A stretch of 64,000 bases of DNA from Roseiarcus sp963759955 (lineage in GTDB: Bacteria > Pseudomonadota > Alphaproteobacteria > Rhizobiales > Beijerinckiaceae). Made by a program: the position numbers and the translations under genes. How positions within the stretch are numbered: the stretch's first letter is position 1; each line of letters opens with the position of its first letter. The DNA lies in the NCBI GenBank assembly GCA_963759955.1, contig CAVXCA010000104.1, forward strand, positions 38,546 to 102,545, read 5' to 3'. The notes below the pieces were generated by a model, which saw nothing but the letters and a program-made list of their open reading frames with translations, did no database searches and was not told the DNA's origin. Positions 27,696-37,410 of the stretch are shown in pieces.

Positions 27696-28592
27696 TTGCA
27701 AGCCAGTCCGCGATTGTTTCTCGGCGTTGACGGCGGCGCGACGCGCTGTCGGGCGCGCCTTCGCGATGCGGCGGGCGCGGTGCTCGCCGCGGCCGAGGGG
27801 CCGGCGGCCAATATTTATGTCGATTTCGACGGCGCGATCACCACCGTGCGGGCGCAGATCGACGCGGTTTGCGCCAAGGTCGGTCTCGCCGCGGGTGATT
27901 GCGCGCGCTTCGCCCTGGGTCTGGGACTCGCCGGGCTTTCCAGCGCCGAGGATGCTAAGCGCGTCGAGGCGCGCTTCGAGGGACTGGCGGGGGTGCGCGC
28001 CGCCAACGATGCGGTGACGGCGTGCCTGGGCGCCCATGGCGGCGCCGACGGCGCGCTGGTCATCGCCGGCACCGGCTCGGCGGCGATCGCGCGGGTGGGC
28101 GGGCGCGCAACCGTGATCGGCGGGCGCGGCTTCCTGCTCGGCGACGACGGCTCGGCGGCGCGCGTCGGCGTCGACGCCGTTCGCGCGGCGCTACGCGCCT
28201 ACGACGGGCTCGGCCCGACTTCGCCGATGACGCAGGAAGTCATGCGGCGCTTTCGCGACGATCCTATCGCCGCGATCCAATGGGCGATCAGCGCCAAACC
28301 GTCGGGCTACGGGGCGTTCTCGCCGCTGGTCTTCCAGCGCGCCGCGGAGGGAGACGAAGTCGCGCTGCCGATCGTGCGCGCGGCCGCGCGGGCGGTCGAC
28401 GCGCTGATCGCGGCCGCGCAGGCCCTCGGCGCCGAGCGCGTCGCCCTGGTCGGCGGCCTGAGCGAGCCGATCAAGCCCTATCTCGCGACGCCGTCGCAAG
28501 CGGCGTTGCGCGAGCCGTTGTTCGACGCCGTCGACGGCGCAATCCTTTTGGCGGGCGGGGTTCTGCCCGCGAGCGAAGGCGGCAAGACATGA
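27696..28592 (+). CDS. BadF/BadG/BcrA/D-type ATPase, N-acetylglucosamine kinase-like
   Basis: This ASKHA-fold kinase of about 298 residues has the phosphate-1 loop FLGVDGGATRCRARL, the adenosine-side ALVIAGTGSAAIA and the GGRGFLLGDDGSA block seen in bacterial N-acetylglucosamine and glucosamine kinases. The TTG at 27696, behind GGGGGA, gives a family-like start; an in-frame start at 27621, overlapping the acyl-CoA dehydrogenase stop, would add 25 basic residues. nagA overlaps its stop by 4 bases, supporting amino-sugar phosphorylation. Confidence 0.85.
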   Translation: MQASPRLFLGVDGGATRCRARLRDAAGAVLAAAEGPAANIYVDFDGAITTVRAQIDAVCAKVGLAAGDCARFALGLGLAGLSSAEDAKRVEARFEGLAGVRAANDAVTACLGAHGGADGALVIAGTGSAAIARVGGRATVIGGRGFLLGDDGSAARVGVDAVRAALRAYDGLGPTSPMTQEVMRRFRDDPIAAIQWAISAKPSGYGAFSPLVFQRAAEGDEVALPIVRAAARAVDALIAAAQALGAERVALVGGLSEPIKPYLATPSQAALREPLFDAVDGAILLAGGVLPASEGGKT

Positions 28593-29752
28593 GCGGGGAG
28601 AGCGGACGTCAAGTCCTCTATGGCGCGCGTCTGTTCGACGGCGAAGCGCTGCGCGAGGATTGCGCGCTCGTCGTCGAGGACGGCGTGGTTCAGGAGATCG
28701 TGGCGGTCGCCGAGCGCCCGCGCGGCGGCGCGCAACACGATCTCGGCGGCGGCGTTCTCGCGCCCGGCTTCATCGATTGGCAGGTCAACGGCGGCGGCGG
28801 CGTGCTGTTCAACGCGACGCCGACCCCCGAGGCGATCGGCGCGATCGCCGCCGCTCATCGCCACGAAGGCACGACCGCGATCCTACCGACGGTGATCACC
28901 GACGCGCCCGAAGTGCTCGCCGCCGCGCTCAGTGCCGCGCGCGAGGCGGTGAAGAGCGCACCCGGCGCATTCGGGGTGCATGTCGAGGGTCCCTTTATCG
29001 ACGCGCGGCGCAAGGGCGTGCACAGCCCCGAATTCATGCGCAAGATGCGCGAAAAGGACGCCGACCGGCTCATCGCGGCGCAGGCGGGCGCGATGGTGGT
29101 GACGGTGGCGCCGGTCGCCGCCGGCCTCGATCTGATCGCCAAGCTCGCGCAGGCCGGGTTGATCGTCAGCCTCGGCCATGCGGAGGCGAGCGCCGAGGAG
29201 GCGACGGCGGCCTTCGCCGCCGGCGCCGGCGCGGTGACGCATCTCTTCAATGCGATGACCCAGCTTTCCTCGCGCGCGCCCGGCCTCGTCGGTGCTGCGC
29301 TCGCCGATCCCCACATCGTCTGCGGCCTCATCGCGGACGGCCATCACGTCCACGATACGGCGATGCGCGCCGCTTTCAACGCCAAGGGGGCAGGGGGAAT
29401 CGCGCTCGTCTCCGACGCGATGCCGCCCGCCGCCGGCGGCCCGCCGGCGTTCGCGCTGCAGGGACGGCGCATGACGCGGACGGGAGGGCGTCTGATCGAC
29501 GAAGACGGCACGCTCGCCGGCGCGGCGATCACGATGCTCGACGCGGTGCGCTACGTCGCGCGCAGGCTCGACCTGCCGCTTGCCGACGCGCTGCGGATGG
29601 CGACTTCGACCCCGGCGCGGCTGTTGCGGCTCGACGACCGCATTGGGCGGCTGGCGCCCGGACTTCGCGCCGACCTCGTCCATCTCACCGACGATCTCGG
29701 CCTCGCCGGCGTCTGGATCGGCGGCCGCAGAGACCACGAGGTCGAGCGATAA
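28589..29752 (+). CDS. nagA: N-acetylglucosamine-6-phosphate deacetylase
   Basis: The 387-residue amidohydrolase makes glucosamine 6-phosphate from GlcNAc-6-P. Metal and catalytic motifs are visible: APGFIDWQVNGGGGVLFN, HVEGPFID (Glu ligand), SLGHAEASAEE and AVTHLFNAMTQ (His ligands), and ALVSDAMPPAAG with the catalytic Asp. The ATG overlaps the kinase stop (ATGA), so the two form a kinase-deacetylase unit for cell-wall or chitin amino sugars. nagB is not adjacent. Confidence 0.93.
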   Translation: MSGESGRQVLYGARLFDGEALREDCALVVEDGVVQEIVAVAERPRGGAQHDLGGGVLAPGFIDWQVNGGGGVLFNATPTPEAIGAIAAAHRHEGTTAILPTVITDAPEVLAAALSAAREAVKSAPGAFGVHVEGPFIDARRKGVHSPEFMRKMREKDADRLIAAQAGAMVVTVAPVAAGLDLIAKLAQAGLIVSLGHAEASAEEATAAFAAGAGAVTHLFNAMTQLSSRAPGLVGAALADPHIVCGLIADGHHVHDTAMRAAFNAKGAGGIALVSDAMPPAAGGPPAFALQGRRMTRTGGRLIDEDGTLAGAAITMLDAVRYVARRLDLPLADALRMATSTPARLLRLDDRIGRLAPGLRADLVHLTDDLGLAGVWIGGRRDHEVER

Positions 29753-29893
29753 GATCGCGCCGCTCGCGTAGATCCGCTTGCGTTTGCGCGGCGACAGTGT
29801 GCAATATCAGGCAACGCGAAGGCGCCGGCGCAACGATGTCAAATCGCCGGCGGCGCCGAAAATCGCGGCAAAAGAGTTCAGGGAGGAGTGTCC

Positions 29894-31156
29894 ATGGCGA
29901 CGCACGTCAACGCTCGTCGATTCGACCGCCGTTCGGTTCTCAAAGGCGCCGCCGGGCTCGGCGCTCTAAGCATCGCATCGCCCTTCGTCATCGCGGCGCG
30001 CGCGGAAACGCCGATCAAGATCGGCATGATCGATCCGCTGACCGGCGTCTATGCGGCGGTGGCGCAAAACGAAGTGATGGGCGCCAGGCTCGCGGTCGAC
30101 CAGATCAACGCCGCCGGCGGCGTGCTCGGGCGTCCGCTCGAACTGCTGGTCGAGGACTCGGCCAACGACGTCGGCACCGGCGTGCAGAAAGCGCGCAAGT
30201 TGATCGACCGCGATCAGGTGTCTTTCCTGATCGGCGACGTGAACTCGGGGGTTGCGCAAGCGATCGCCCAGGTCAGCAACGAGAAGAAAGTTCTCCACAT
30301 CGTCTCGGGCGGCCACACCAACTCGATCACCGGCCCCGATTGCAAATGGAACGTCTACCGGGTGTGCAACACCACCACCATGGAGGCGAATTCGGTTTGC
30401 AGCCTGCTGTTCAAGCAATACGGCAAGAAATGGCATTTCATCACGCCCGACTACGCCTTCGGCCATACGCTGCAAAAGGCGGCGGCCGTCGATCTGGCGA
30501 AGCTCGGCGGCACGGTGACCGGCAACGAGCTCACGCCGCTCGGCACCACGGATTTCTCCGCCTATCTCATCAAAGCGCAGGCGGCGAACCCCGACGTCAT
30601 CGTGGTGCTGCCGCAAGGCTCCGACATGGTGAACTGCCTCAAGCAGATCGTGCAGTTCGGCCTCAATCAGCAAATTCACATAGCGGGCCTTCAGCAGGAG
30701 CTCGAATCGCTCGAGGCGATGCCTCCGGAAGCGCGCATCGGCATTTGGATGTTCGAATGGTACTGGAAACAGCCGGGCGTTCCCGGGGTCGACAAATTCG
30801 TCGCCGACATGCGCAAGGTCAACAACGGCAAGGTTCCGACCGCGCGCCATTGGTTCGGCTTCACCTCGGTGCACACGCTCGCCGGGGTCGCCAACCAGCA
30901 GAAGACCATCGATTCGGTCGCGCTCGCCAAGGCGCTCGGCAATTTCGAGCTGCCGCCTGAAATCAAGCTGCAACCCAACAAGTGCTACTATCGCCCCGGC
31001 GATCATCAATTGATGACTTCGGCCTTCGTCGGCGAGGCGCAGTCGCACGGCGCGGGCGATCCCGAGGATCTGTTCCGCGTCGACCACGTGATCGCCGGCG
31101 ATCAAACGGCGCCGCCTGAAAGCGAGACCGGCTGCAAGATCCAGTGGCCGGCCTAG
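29894..31156 (+). CDS. livK: Branched-chain amino-acid-type ABC transporter substrate-binding protein
   Basis: The 420-residue Periplas_BP_6 protein has a twin-arginine-like signal (FDRRSVLKGAAGLGALSIA), then the typical start IKIGMIDPLTGVYAAVAQNE, GARLAVDQINAAGGVLGRPL and DVNSGVAQAIAQ. AGGGAGGAG at 29880-29888 selects the ATG at 29894. It is first of a five-gene importer. The ligand may be an amino acid, amide, urea or an aromatic/aliphatic acid; the nearby CoA-transferase and acyl-CoA dehydrogenases make a carboxylate plausible. Confidence 0.9.
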   Translation: MATHVNARRFDRRSVLKGAAGLGALSIASPFVIAARAETPIKIGMIDPLTGVYAAVAQNEVMGARLAVDQINAAGGVLGRPLELLVEDSANDVGTGVQKARKLIDRDQVSFLIGDVNSGVAQAIAQVSNEKKVLHIVSGGHTNSITGPDCKWNVYRVCNTTTMEANSVCSLLFKQYGKKWHFITPDYAFGHTLQKAAAVDLAKLGGTVTGNELTPLGTTDFSAYLIKAQAANPDVIVVLPQGSDMVNCLKQIVQFGLNQQIHIAGLQQELESLEAMPPEARIGIWMFEWYWKQPGVPGVDKFVADMRKVNNGKVPTARHWFGFTSVHTLAGVANQQKTIDSVALAKALGNFELPPEIKLQPNKCYYRPGDHQLMTSAFVGEAQSHGAGDPEDLFRVDHVIAGDQTAPPESETGCKIQWPA

Positions 31157-31162
31157 GCCGCG

Positions 31163-32032
31163 ATGACGCAGCTTCTGCTCTTCAACGTCACCAACGGGCT
31201 GATCATCGGCGCGTTCTACGCGCTGATGGCGCTCGGGCTATCGCTGATCCTCAATCTGAGCAACGTCATCAATTTCGCCCACGGCGGGTTTCTCGTCATC
31301 GGCGGCTACCTCGCCTATACGATCACGCCCTATGTCGGCTTCTGGGGCGCGCTGCTGATCGCGCCGCTGCTCACCGCAGTCATAGGCTTCGCCGTCGAGG
31401 GCGTTCTGATCCGTCCACTCTATGGCCGCGATCCGCTTTACAGCCTGCTCATGACCTTCGGTCTCGCCTTCATCATCGAGGACGGCACGCGCTTCATCTG
31501 GGGCGCGCAAGGTAAGCCGGTGACGATTCCGCCCGTCCTCGCGCGGCCGTTGAGCCATGAGTTCTTCTTCATCACCGGCTATCGGCTCTTCATGGTGGCG
31601 ACGGTCACCATCGCGGTGGCGCTGATTTTCGCGCTGCTGCGCTACACCCGCCTGGGCATTCGCATACGCGCCGCGACGCTAGATATGGAGACGGTCGCGG
31701 CCATCGGCGTCAACGTGCGGATGCTGCGATCGCTCAACTTCGCCGGGGGAATCTACCTTGCCGGCCTAGCCGGCGCGCTGGCGGCTGGACAGCTCGGCCT
31801 CGAGCCGACCATGGGAACCGGCCTTTTGATGCCGAGCTTCATCGCCATCATCATCGGCGGCGTCGGCAGCTTGACGGGAACCTTGATCGGCGGGTTGCTG
31901 ATCGGCGTCGCGTCAGGCCTGACCGCGGTGTTCGCGCCCGCCGCGAGCGAAGCGGTCATGTACGTGCTGATGGCGATCATCCTGCTTGTGCGTCCGCGCG
32001 GCTTACTGGGCGAAGAAGGCATGATGACGTGA
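31163..32032 (+). CDS. livH: Liv-type ABC transporter permease (LivH)
   Basis: The 289-residue inner-membrane permease starts MTQLLLFNVTNGLIIGAFYA and continues ALMALGLSLILNLSNVINFAHGG, the diagnostic LivH segment. It ends with RPRGLLGEEGMMT. Several hydrophobic segments (about 8) are visible. It begins 6 bases after the binding-protein stop and overlaps livM by 4 bases. Confidence 0.93.
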   Translation: MTQLLLFNVTNGLIIGAFYALMALGLSLILNLSNVINFAHGGFLVIGGYLAYTITPYVGFWGALLIAPLLTAVIGFAVEGVLIRPLYGRDPLYSLLMTFGLAFIIEDGTRFIWGAQGKPVTIPPVLARPLSHEFFFITGYRLFMVATVTIAVALIFALLRYTRLGIRIRAATLDMETVAAIGVNVRMLRSLNFAGGIYLAGLAGALAAGQLGLEPTMGTGLLMPSFIAIIIGGVGSLTGTLIGGLLIGVASGLTAVFAPAASEAVMYVLMAIILLVRPRGLLGEEGMMT

Positions 32033-32988
32033 CCGGGGCTCTCTCGACCCGCAAGCTCGCCATGCTGTTGGCGATCTGGGCGCTGCTCGCGTCGGCGCCG
32101 TATTGGATGCCGCCGCTCGGCGGCTACACCGCGCTCGGCACGCGCGTGCTGGTGCTGGCGCTCGCCGCGATGTCGGTGAATTTCCTGCTCGGCTTCACCG
32201 GCGTGCTGTCGTTCGGCCACGCCGCCTATTTCGGCCTGGGCGCCTACGGCGCCGGCTTCGCCCTGAAATTCCTCGCTCCCAGCACCCCGCTCGCGCTGCT
32301 TTGCGGCATGCTGCTCGGCGGGCTCGTCGGCGCCGCGCTGGGATGGGTCATCGCGCGCCGGCGCGGCGTCTATTTCGCGATGGTGACGATCGCGATCGGG
32401 CAGGTGTTTTATTATATCGCCTTCCAGTGGAGTTCGCTGACCGGGGGCGACGACGGCTTGCGCGGGTTTTCGCGCCAGCCGATCGACTTCGGCCTGTTCA
32501 AGCTCGACATCGTGTCGAATTCGCAGTCGTTCTATTATTTCGTGCTCGCCTGCTTTGCTCTTGTCGTCGCGATCATGGCCTTCATCCTGCGCTCGCCGTT
32601 CGGGCGCACCCTGATCGCTATCCGCGAGAACGAGCGGCGGGCGCGGTTTCTCGGCATCCCTGTCGATCGCCATATCTGGATCGCGTTCTCGCTGTCGTGC
32701 TTCTTCATGGGGCTGGCCGGCGCGCTCTACGCGCTGGTGAACAATTTCGCCGATCCGCGCGGCCTGCATTACAGCCAGTCCGGCGACTTCGTCATGATGG
32801 CGGTGATGGGCGGAATGCGCAATTTCTGGGGCCCGCTGCTCGGCGCCGCCGTGTTCGTGGTGCTGCAGGACTATCTCTCCAGCGTCACCGTCAACTGGAT
32901 GTCGGGCGTCGGCGTGCTGTTTGTCCTCATCGTGCTGTTCTTTCCGCGCGGCCTTCTCGGCTTCCTCAAACGCAAGAGCCAGGCATGA
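32029..32988 (+). CDS. livM: Liv-type ABC transporter permease (LivM)
   Basis: The 319-residue permease carries VNFLLGFTGVLSFGHAAYFG, AYGAGFALKF, RRGVYFAMVTIAIGQVFYYI and the cytoplasmic AIRENERRARFLGIPV loop that contacts the ATPases. It starts with a GTG overlapping livH and ends in FFPRGLLGFLKRKSQA. Translationally coupled on both sides. Confidence 0.93.
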   Translation: MTGALSTRKLAMLLAIWALLASAPYWMPPLGGYTALGTRVLVLALAAMSVNFLLGFTGVLSFGHAAYFGLGAYGAGFALKFLAPSTPLALLCGMLLGGLVGAALGWVIARRRGVYFAMVTIAIGQVFYYIAFQWSSLTGGDDGLRGFSRQPIDFGLFKLDIVSNSQSFYYFVLACFALVVAIMAFILRSPFGRTLIAIRENERRARFLGIPVDRHIWIAFSLSCFFMGLAGALYALVNNFADPRGLHYSQSGDFVMMAVMGGMRNFWGPLLGAAVFVVLQDYLSSVTVNWMSGVGVLFVLIVLFFPRGLLGFLKRKSQA

Positions 32989-33788
32989 GCTCGGCGCCGG
33001 ACGCGAAGACGCCGAGCGGCGCGGCCTTGGAGCCGCGCGCCAAAGTCTTGGAAGTCGCCAATGTCGGCAAGCGCTTCGGCAGTCTCGCAGCGGTCACCGA
33101 TGTTTCGCTCGCCGTCACGCGCGGCGAATTGCGCGCGATCATCGGGCCGAACGGCGCCGGCAAGACGACCTTCTTCAATTTGATCAGCGGCTTCTTTCCG
33201 CCCAGCACGGGCCGAATCGTGTTCGACGGGCGCGACGTCACGGCGATGCCCGCGCATCGGCGCGTCGCCATCGGCATGGCGCGAACCTTTCAGATCACCG
33301 AAATCTTTCCCGAACTCTCAGTCTACGAAAACTTGCAGATCGGCGCCGAGGTCGCCGCCGGCTATCGCCTGCGGCCGTGGATCAGCCGCGCCGAAAGATC
33401 AGCGATCCGCGGCCGGATCGACGAGATCGTCGAACTCGCGGGACTGGCGGGCAAGGTCGACCGGCTGGTCGGCGAACTCGCCCACGGCGATCAGCGCGTG
33501 GCCGAAATCGCGATGGCGCTGACCTTGCGGCCGCGTCTGCTGCTGCTCGACGAGCCGGCGGCCGGCATGGGCGATCAGGAGACTTACGCGGTCACCAAAC
33601 TCATTCGCGATCTGCATCGCGGCGGCCAGATGGCCATCGTGCTGATCGAGCACGACATGCGGGTGGTGTTCGGCCTCGCCGACCGTATTACGGTGCTCGA
33701 TCAGGGCCGGTTGCTCGCCGAAGGCTCTCCCCAGGAGATCGCCGCCAACGCGGCCGTGCAACAGGCCTATTTGGGGAAGGCGGCATGA
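32985..33788 (+). CDS. livG: Liv-type ABC transporter ATP-binding protein (LivG)
   Basis: This 267-residue ATPase has Walker A GPNGAGKTTFFN, the LivG-specific ARTFQITEIFPELSVYENL, a divergent signature LAHGDQRVAEIAMAL (H in place of S, as usual in LivG) and Walker B LLLLDEPAAGM. A 20-residue N-terminal extension precedes the domain. It overlaps both neighbours by 4 bases. Confidence 0.93.
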   Translation: MSSAPDAKTPSGAALEPRAKVLEVANVGKRFGSLAAVTDVSLAVTRGELRAIIGPNGAGKTTFFNLISGFFPPSTGRIVFDGRDVTAMPAHRRVAIGMARTFQITEIFPELSVYENLQIGAEVAAGYRLRPWISRAERSAIRGRIDEIVELAGLAGKVDRLVGELAHGDQRVAEIAMALTLRPRLLLLDEPAAGMGDQETYAVTKLIRDLHRGGQMAIVLIEHDMRVVFGLADRITVLDQGRLLAEGSPQEIAANAAVQQAYLGKAA

Positions 33789-34507
33789 CGGTGGCGCTCG
33801 CGGCCGAGGGCCTTCACACCTATTACGGCAAGAGCCACATCCTCAACGGCGTCGACATCGAGGTCGCTGAGGGGAAGATCACCGCGTTGTTGGGGCGCAA
33901 CGGCGCCGGCAAGACCACGACGCTGCGCAGCCTGATGGGTCTGACGCCGCCGCGCAGCGGCAAGATCACCATTTTCGGCGAGGAGACGACGCGCTGGCCG
34001 ACCTATCGCGTCGCCGGCTCGGGCGTCGGCTATGTGCCCGAAGGGCGACGGGTCTTCGCCAATCTCAGCGTCGAGGAAAACCTAAAGGCGCCGATCGAGC
34101 GCGAAGGCCCTTGGACGATCGAGCGCGTCTATCAGCTCTTTCCCCGGCTTTCGGAGCGCCGGAGCAACCGTGGGCGTCAGCTTTCGGGCGGCGAACAGGA
34201 GATGCTCGCGATCGCGCGCGCGCTGATGCTCAATCCGCGACTGCTGATGCTCGACGAGCCCTCGCAGGGGCTTGCCCCGCTCGTCGTCAGTGAAGTGTTT
34301 CGGATCGTCGCTTCGATGCGCGATGAGGGCATATCGATTCTGCTCGTCGAACAGAACGCCCGCATGAGCCTGGAAATAGCCGACATCGCCTACGTGCTCG
34401 ACAATGGCGCGATCGTGCATTCCGGTCCGGCGCGAGATCTCGCCCGGGACGAAGAGCGCGTCCAGGCGCTGGCCGGCGTCGGCGGCGGGGACTGGACGCA
34501 GATTTAG
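33785..34507 (+). CDS. livF: Liv-type ABC transporter ATP-binding protein (LivF)
   Basis: The 240-residue second ATPase has Walker A GRNGAGKTTTLRS, VGYVPEGRRVFANLSVEENL (LivF hallmark), signature LSGGEQEMLAIARAL and Walker B LLMLDEPSQGLAP. It is the last gene of the coupled livKHMGF set; the next gene starts 147 bases later. Confidence 0.93.
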   Translation: MTVALAAEGLHTYYGKSHILNGVDIEVAEGKITALLGRNGAGKTTTLRSLMGLTPPRSGKITIFGEETTRWPTYRVAGSGVGYVPEGRRVFANLSVEENLKAPIEREGPWTIERVYQLFPRLSERRSNRGRQLSGGEQEMLAIARALMLNPRLLMLDEPSQGLAPLVVSEVFRIVASMRDEGISILLVEQNARMSLEIADIAYVLDNGAIVHSGPARDLARDEERVQALAGVGGGDWTQI

Positions 34508-34653
34508 CGCGCCGCCGGCACCAATTCTTCGGCGGCTTGCGCTTCTCGCGGCTTCGCGGCCCTATGAAAATGTGCGAGCGTGCCGCCGCTTCACGCAACC
34601 GTCGCACAATTCGTCGACGAAGGGCGTGGACGCTTCATCGACGGAGGGATCGC

Positions 34654-36285
34654 TTGCGAGTGCTGGCCTTGGCGTTCACGCCGCGATTCATCGTCCTGAC
34701 GCTGTCGATCCTCGTCACCGTCGCGCTCGCGGCCGCGATCGGCGCGTCGATGGCGCCGGGGTGGAGCACGGCGCTCACTATCGGCGTCGTTTTGTTCGGC
34801 GGTCTTTCGCTGCTCGGATTCCATGACCTCGCGCAGGCGCGCCACGCGGTGCTGCGCAATTATCCGATCTCCGCGCATCTGCGCTTCCTGCTCGAGGAAA
34901 TGCGCCCCGAAATGCGGCAGTATTTCTTCGAGAGCGAAACCGACGGGCTGCCGTTCTCGCGCAGTCAGCGCGCGATCGTCTATCAGCGCGCCAAGATGGC
35001 GCTCGACAAGCGGCCGTTCGGCACTCAGCTCGACGTCTACGCTCAGGGCTACGAATGGCTGCGCCATTCGATCGCGCCGAAGGAGGTCGCGAGCGAACCG
35101 TTCCGGGTCGGGGTCGGCGGGCTCGAATGCGTGCGGCCCTACTCCATTTCGGTGTTCAATATTTCGGCGATGAGTTTCGGCGCGCTCAGCGCCAACGCCA
35201 TTCGCGCGCTCAACAAGGGCGCGGCGCTCGGCGGCTTCGCCCATGACACAGGGGAGGGCGGCTACAGCCCTTATCACCGCGAGAGCGGCGGCGACGTCAT
35301 CTGGGAAATCGGCTCGGGCTATTTCGGCTGTCGCACGCCCGACGGCGGCTTCGACGCCGACAAGTTCGCCGCGGCCGCCGCCAACGATCAGATCAAGATG
35401 ATTGAGGTCAAGCTCAGCCAGGGCGCCAAGCCCGGGCACGGCGGCGTGCTGCCGGGCGCCAAGGTCACGGCGGAAATCGCCGCGATCCGCGGCGTCGAAG
35501 CGGGCAGGGACTGCTTGTCGCCGGCGCGCCACGGCGCCTTCTCGACGCCGATCGAGATGATGAATTTCATCGCGCGATTGCGCACGCTGTCGGGCGGCAA
35601 GCCGGTCGGCTTCAAGCTCTGCGTCGGCCACCCCTGGGAATTCCTGGCGATCTGCAAAGCGATGCTGGAGACCGACATTCGTCCCGATTTCATCGTCGTC
35701 GACGGCAAGGAGGGCGGCACCGGCGCCGCGCCGCTGGAATTCTCCGATCACCTAGGCATGCCGATGCGCGAAGGGCTCGTTTTCGTCCGCAACGCGCTGG
35801 TCGGCGCGGGCTTGCGCGACTCCATCCGCCTCGGCGTCTCCGGCAAGATCGCCAACGCCTTCGACATGGCTTGCGCGATGGCGCTCGGAGCGGATTGGTG
35901 CAACGCCGCGCGCGGCTTCATGTTCTCGCTCGGCTGCATCCAGTCCTTGAGCTGCCACACCGACCGGTGCCCGACCGGCGTGGCGACGCAGGACAAGACG
36001 CGCTCGCGCGCGCTCGTCGTCGAGGACAAGACCGAACGCGTGCGCAATTTTCACCGTTCGATGCTGCACGCGCTCGCGGAATTGACGGCCGCGGCGGGGC
36101 TCGACCATCCCCAGGATTTTCGTCCCGTGCATTTCTCACGCCGCGTCAGCGCTCGCGAGGTCATGACGTTCGCGCAACTCTATCCGACGCTCGAAGCGGG
36201 CGAGCTGATCGCCGGCGCCCGCGACGAATCGTTGCGCAAGCTCTGGGGGATGGCGCGCGCCGACAGCTTCGCGCTCGCGATGTAA
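34654..36285 (+). CDS. Membrane-anchored FMN-binding glutamate-synthase-like protein
   Basis: The 543-residue protein resembles the central and FMN domains of glutamate synthase large subunit but lacks the N-terminal glutaminase domain. Two hydrophobic segments (about residues 5-55) precede the catalytic part. Visible are ISAMSFGALSANAIRALN, GEGGYSPYH, GAKPGHGGVLPGAK, DGKEGGTGAAPLEFSDHLG (FMN phosphate loop) and a cysteine cluster GCIQSLSCHTDRCPTGVATQ like the 3Fe-4S site. The start is a TTG behind GGAGGG at 34643-34648. It follows the liv operon. Real activity of such stand-alone proteins is unclear; an FMN-dependent amino-transfer or dehydrogenase role is inferred. Confidence 0.82.
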   Translation: MRVLALAFTPRFIVLTLSILVTVALAAAIGASMAPGWSTALTIGVVLFGGLSLLGFHDLAQARHAVLRNYPISAHLRFLLEEMRPEMRQYFFESETDGLPFSRSQRAIVYQRAKMALDKRPFGTQLDVYAQGYEWLRHSIAPKEVASEPFRVGVGGLECVRPYSISVFNISAMSFGALSANAIRALNKGAALGGFAHDTGEGGYSPYHRESGGDVIWEIGSGYFGCRTPDGGFDADKFAAAAANDQIKMIEVKLSQGAKPGHGGVLPGAKVTAEIAAIRGVEAGRDCLSPARHGAFSTPIEMMNFIARLRTLSGGKPVGFKLCVGHPWEFLAICKAMLETDIRPDFIVVDGKEGGTGAAPLEFSDHLGMPMREGLVFVRNALVGAGLRDSIRLGVSGKIANAFDMACAMALGADWCNAARGFMFSLGCIQSLSCHTDRCPTGVATQDKTRSRALVVEDKTERVRNFHRSMLHALAELTAAAGLDHPQDFRPVHFSRRVSAREVMTFAQLYPTLEAGELIAGARDESLRKLWGMARADSFALAM

Positions 36286-36337
36286 TCGGTTCGGGGCGCA
36301 ACGGGGCTCAGACGCTCCAGCGCGGCTCCAATGGCAA

Positions 36338-37399
36338 TCAATTAATCAGCGGGATCAGGTCGTCGCGGCCGAAATTGACGGCAATGGGCGCTCCCCGGGC
36401 GGGCAGGTCGTCCGCGCCGCTGTTGAAGGTGTCGACGACGATGGCGGCTTTCTCGAGCCGCACGCGCACGCGCACCACTGCGCCGAGAAAGGCCACGTCT
36501 TCGATGACGCCGGCGAGCGTATTGCGACCGTCGTCGCCCGCGCCCAGGCGCAACGCCTCGGGCCGCAGCGCCATCGGCAGGACGTCGCCTGGCTTGGCGC
36601 CGTTGAGCTTGCGCCGCGTCGTCGCGCGTTGGCCGTCGATGTCGACTGCGCCGGAGGAAGCGTCGACGATTCTGCCGTCGAGAAGATTGAGCGTGCCGAC
36701 GAACGACGCGACGAAGCGGGTGCGCGGCGCGTTGTAGATTTCGCTCGGCGTTCCCACTTGCTCGATCGCGCCCTCGTTCATCACGACGATGCGGTCCGAC
36801 ATCGACAGCGCTTCTTCCTGGTCGTGGGTGACGAAAATCGTGGTGATGCCGAGCTTGCGCTGAAGCGAGCGGATTTCCTCGCGCAGCGATACGCGGATGC
36901 GCGCGTCGAGGGCGGATAGCGGTTCGTCGAGCAGGAGAATTTGCGGGCTGGGGGCCAGCGCGCGGGCGAGCGACACGCGCTGCTGCTGGCCGCCGGAAAG
37001 CTGGTACGGAAAGCGCTCGGCGAGGTGCGGGAGCTTGATCATCGCCAGCATCTCGCCGACCCGCGCCTTGATTTCCGCCGCCGGCTTGCCGGCGACCTTG
37101 AGGCCGAAGCCGACGTTCTGGGTGACAGTCATGTTGGGGAACAGCGCATAGGCCTGAAACACCATGCCGATCGCGCGCCGGTTGGCGCGCAGATGGGTGA
37201 CGTTCTTGCCGTTGATCGCGATCGTACCCTGCGTCGGCGCCTCGAAGCCGGCGATCATGCGCAGCGTCGTCGTCTTGCCGCAGCCGCTGGGGCCGAGGAA
37301 TGTCACGAATTCGCCGCGCTCGACCGAGAGGTCGAAGTCCTTGACCACGGTGTGCGGGCCGAAGGCCTTTTGGATGCCGGTCAGGTTCAGGAATGACAT
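36338..37399 (-). CDS. ABC transporter ATP-binding protein with TOBE domain
   Basis: The 353-residue ATPase of the polyamine/iron/phosphonate importer class has Walker A GPSGCGKTTTLR, Q-loop VFQAYALFPNMTV, signature LSGGQQQRVSLARAL, Walker B ILLLDEPLSALDA and switch THDQEEA. A C-terminal TOBE domain (MALRPEALRLG) follows. It is the last gene of a four-gene importer (binding protein, two permeases, ATPase). The substrate is unknown; 2-aminoethylphosphonate, polyamine or ferric ion are the usual possibilities. Confidence 0.9.
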   Translation of the reverse strand: MSFLNLTGIQKAFGPHTVVKDFDLSVERGEFVTFLGPSGCGKTTTLRMIAGFEAPTQGTIAINGKNVTHLRANRRAIGMVFQAYALFPNMTVTQNVGFGLKVAGKPAAEIKARVGEMLAMIKLPHLAERFPYQLSGGQQQRVSLARALAPSPQILLLDEPLSALDARIRVSLREEIRSLQRKLGITTIFVTHDQEEALSMSDRIVVMNEGAIEQVGTPSEIYNAPRTRFVASFVGTLNLLDGRIVDASSGAVDIDGQRATTRRKLNGAKPGDVLPMALRPEALRLGAGDDGRNTLAGVIEDVAFLGAVVRVRVRLEKAAIVVDTFNSGADDLPARGAPIAVNFGRDDLIPLIN

Positions 37400-37410
37400 C
37401 GCCGAAAATC

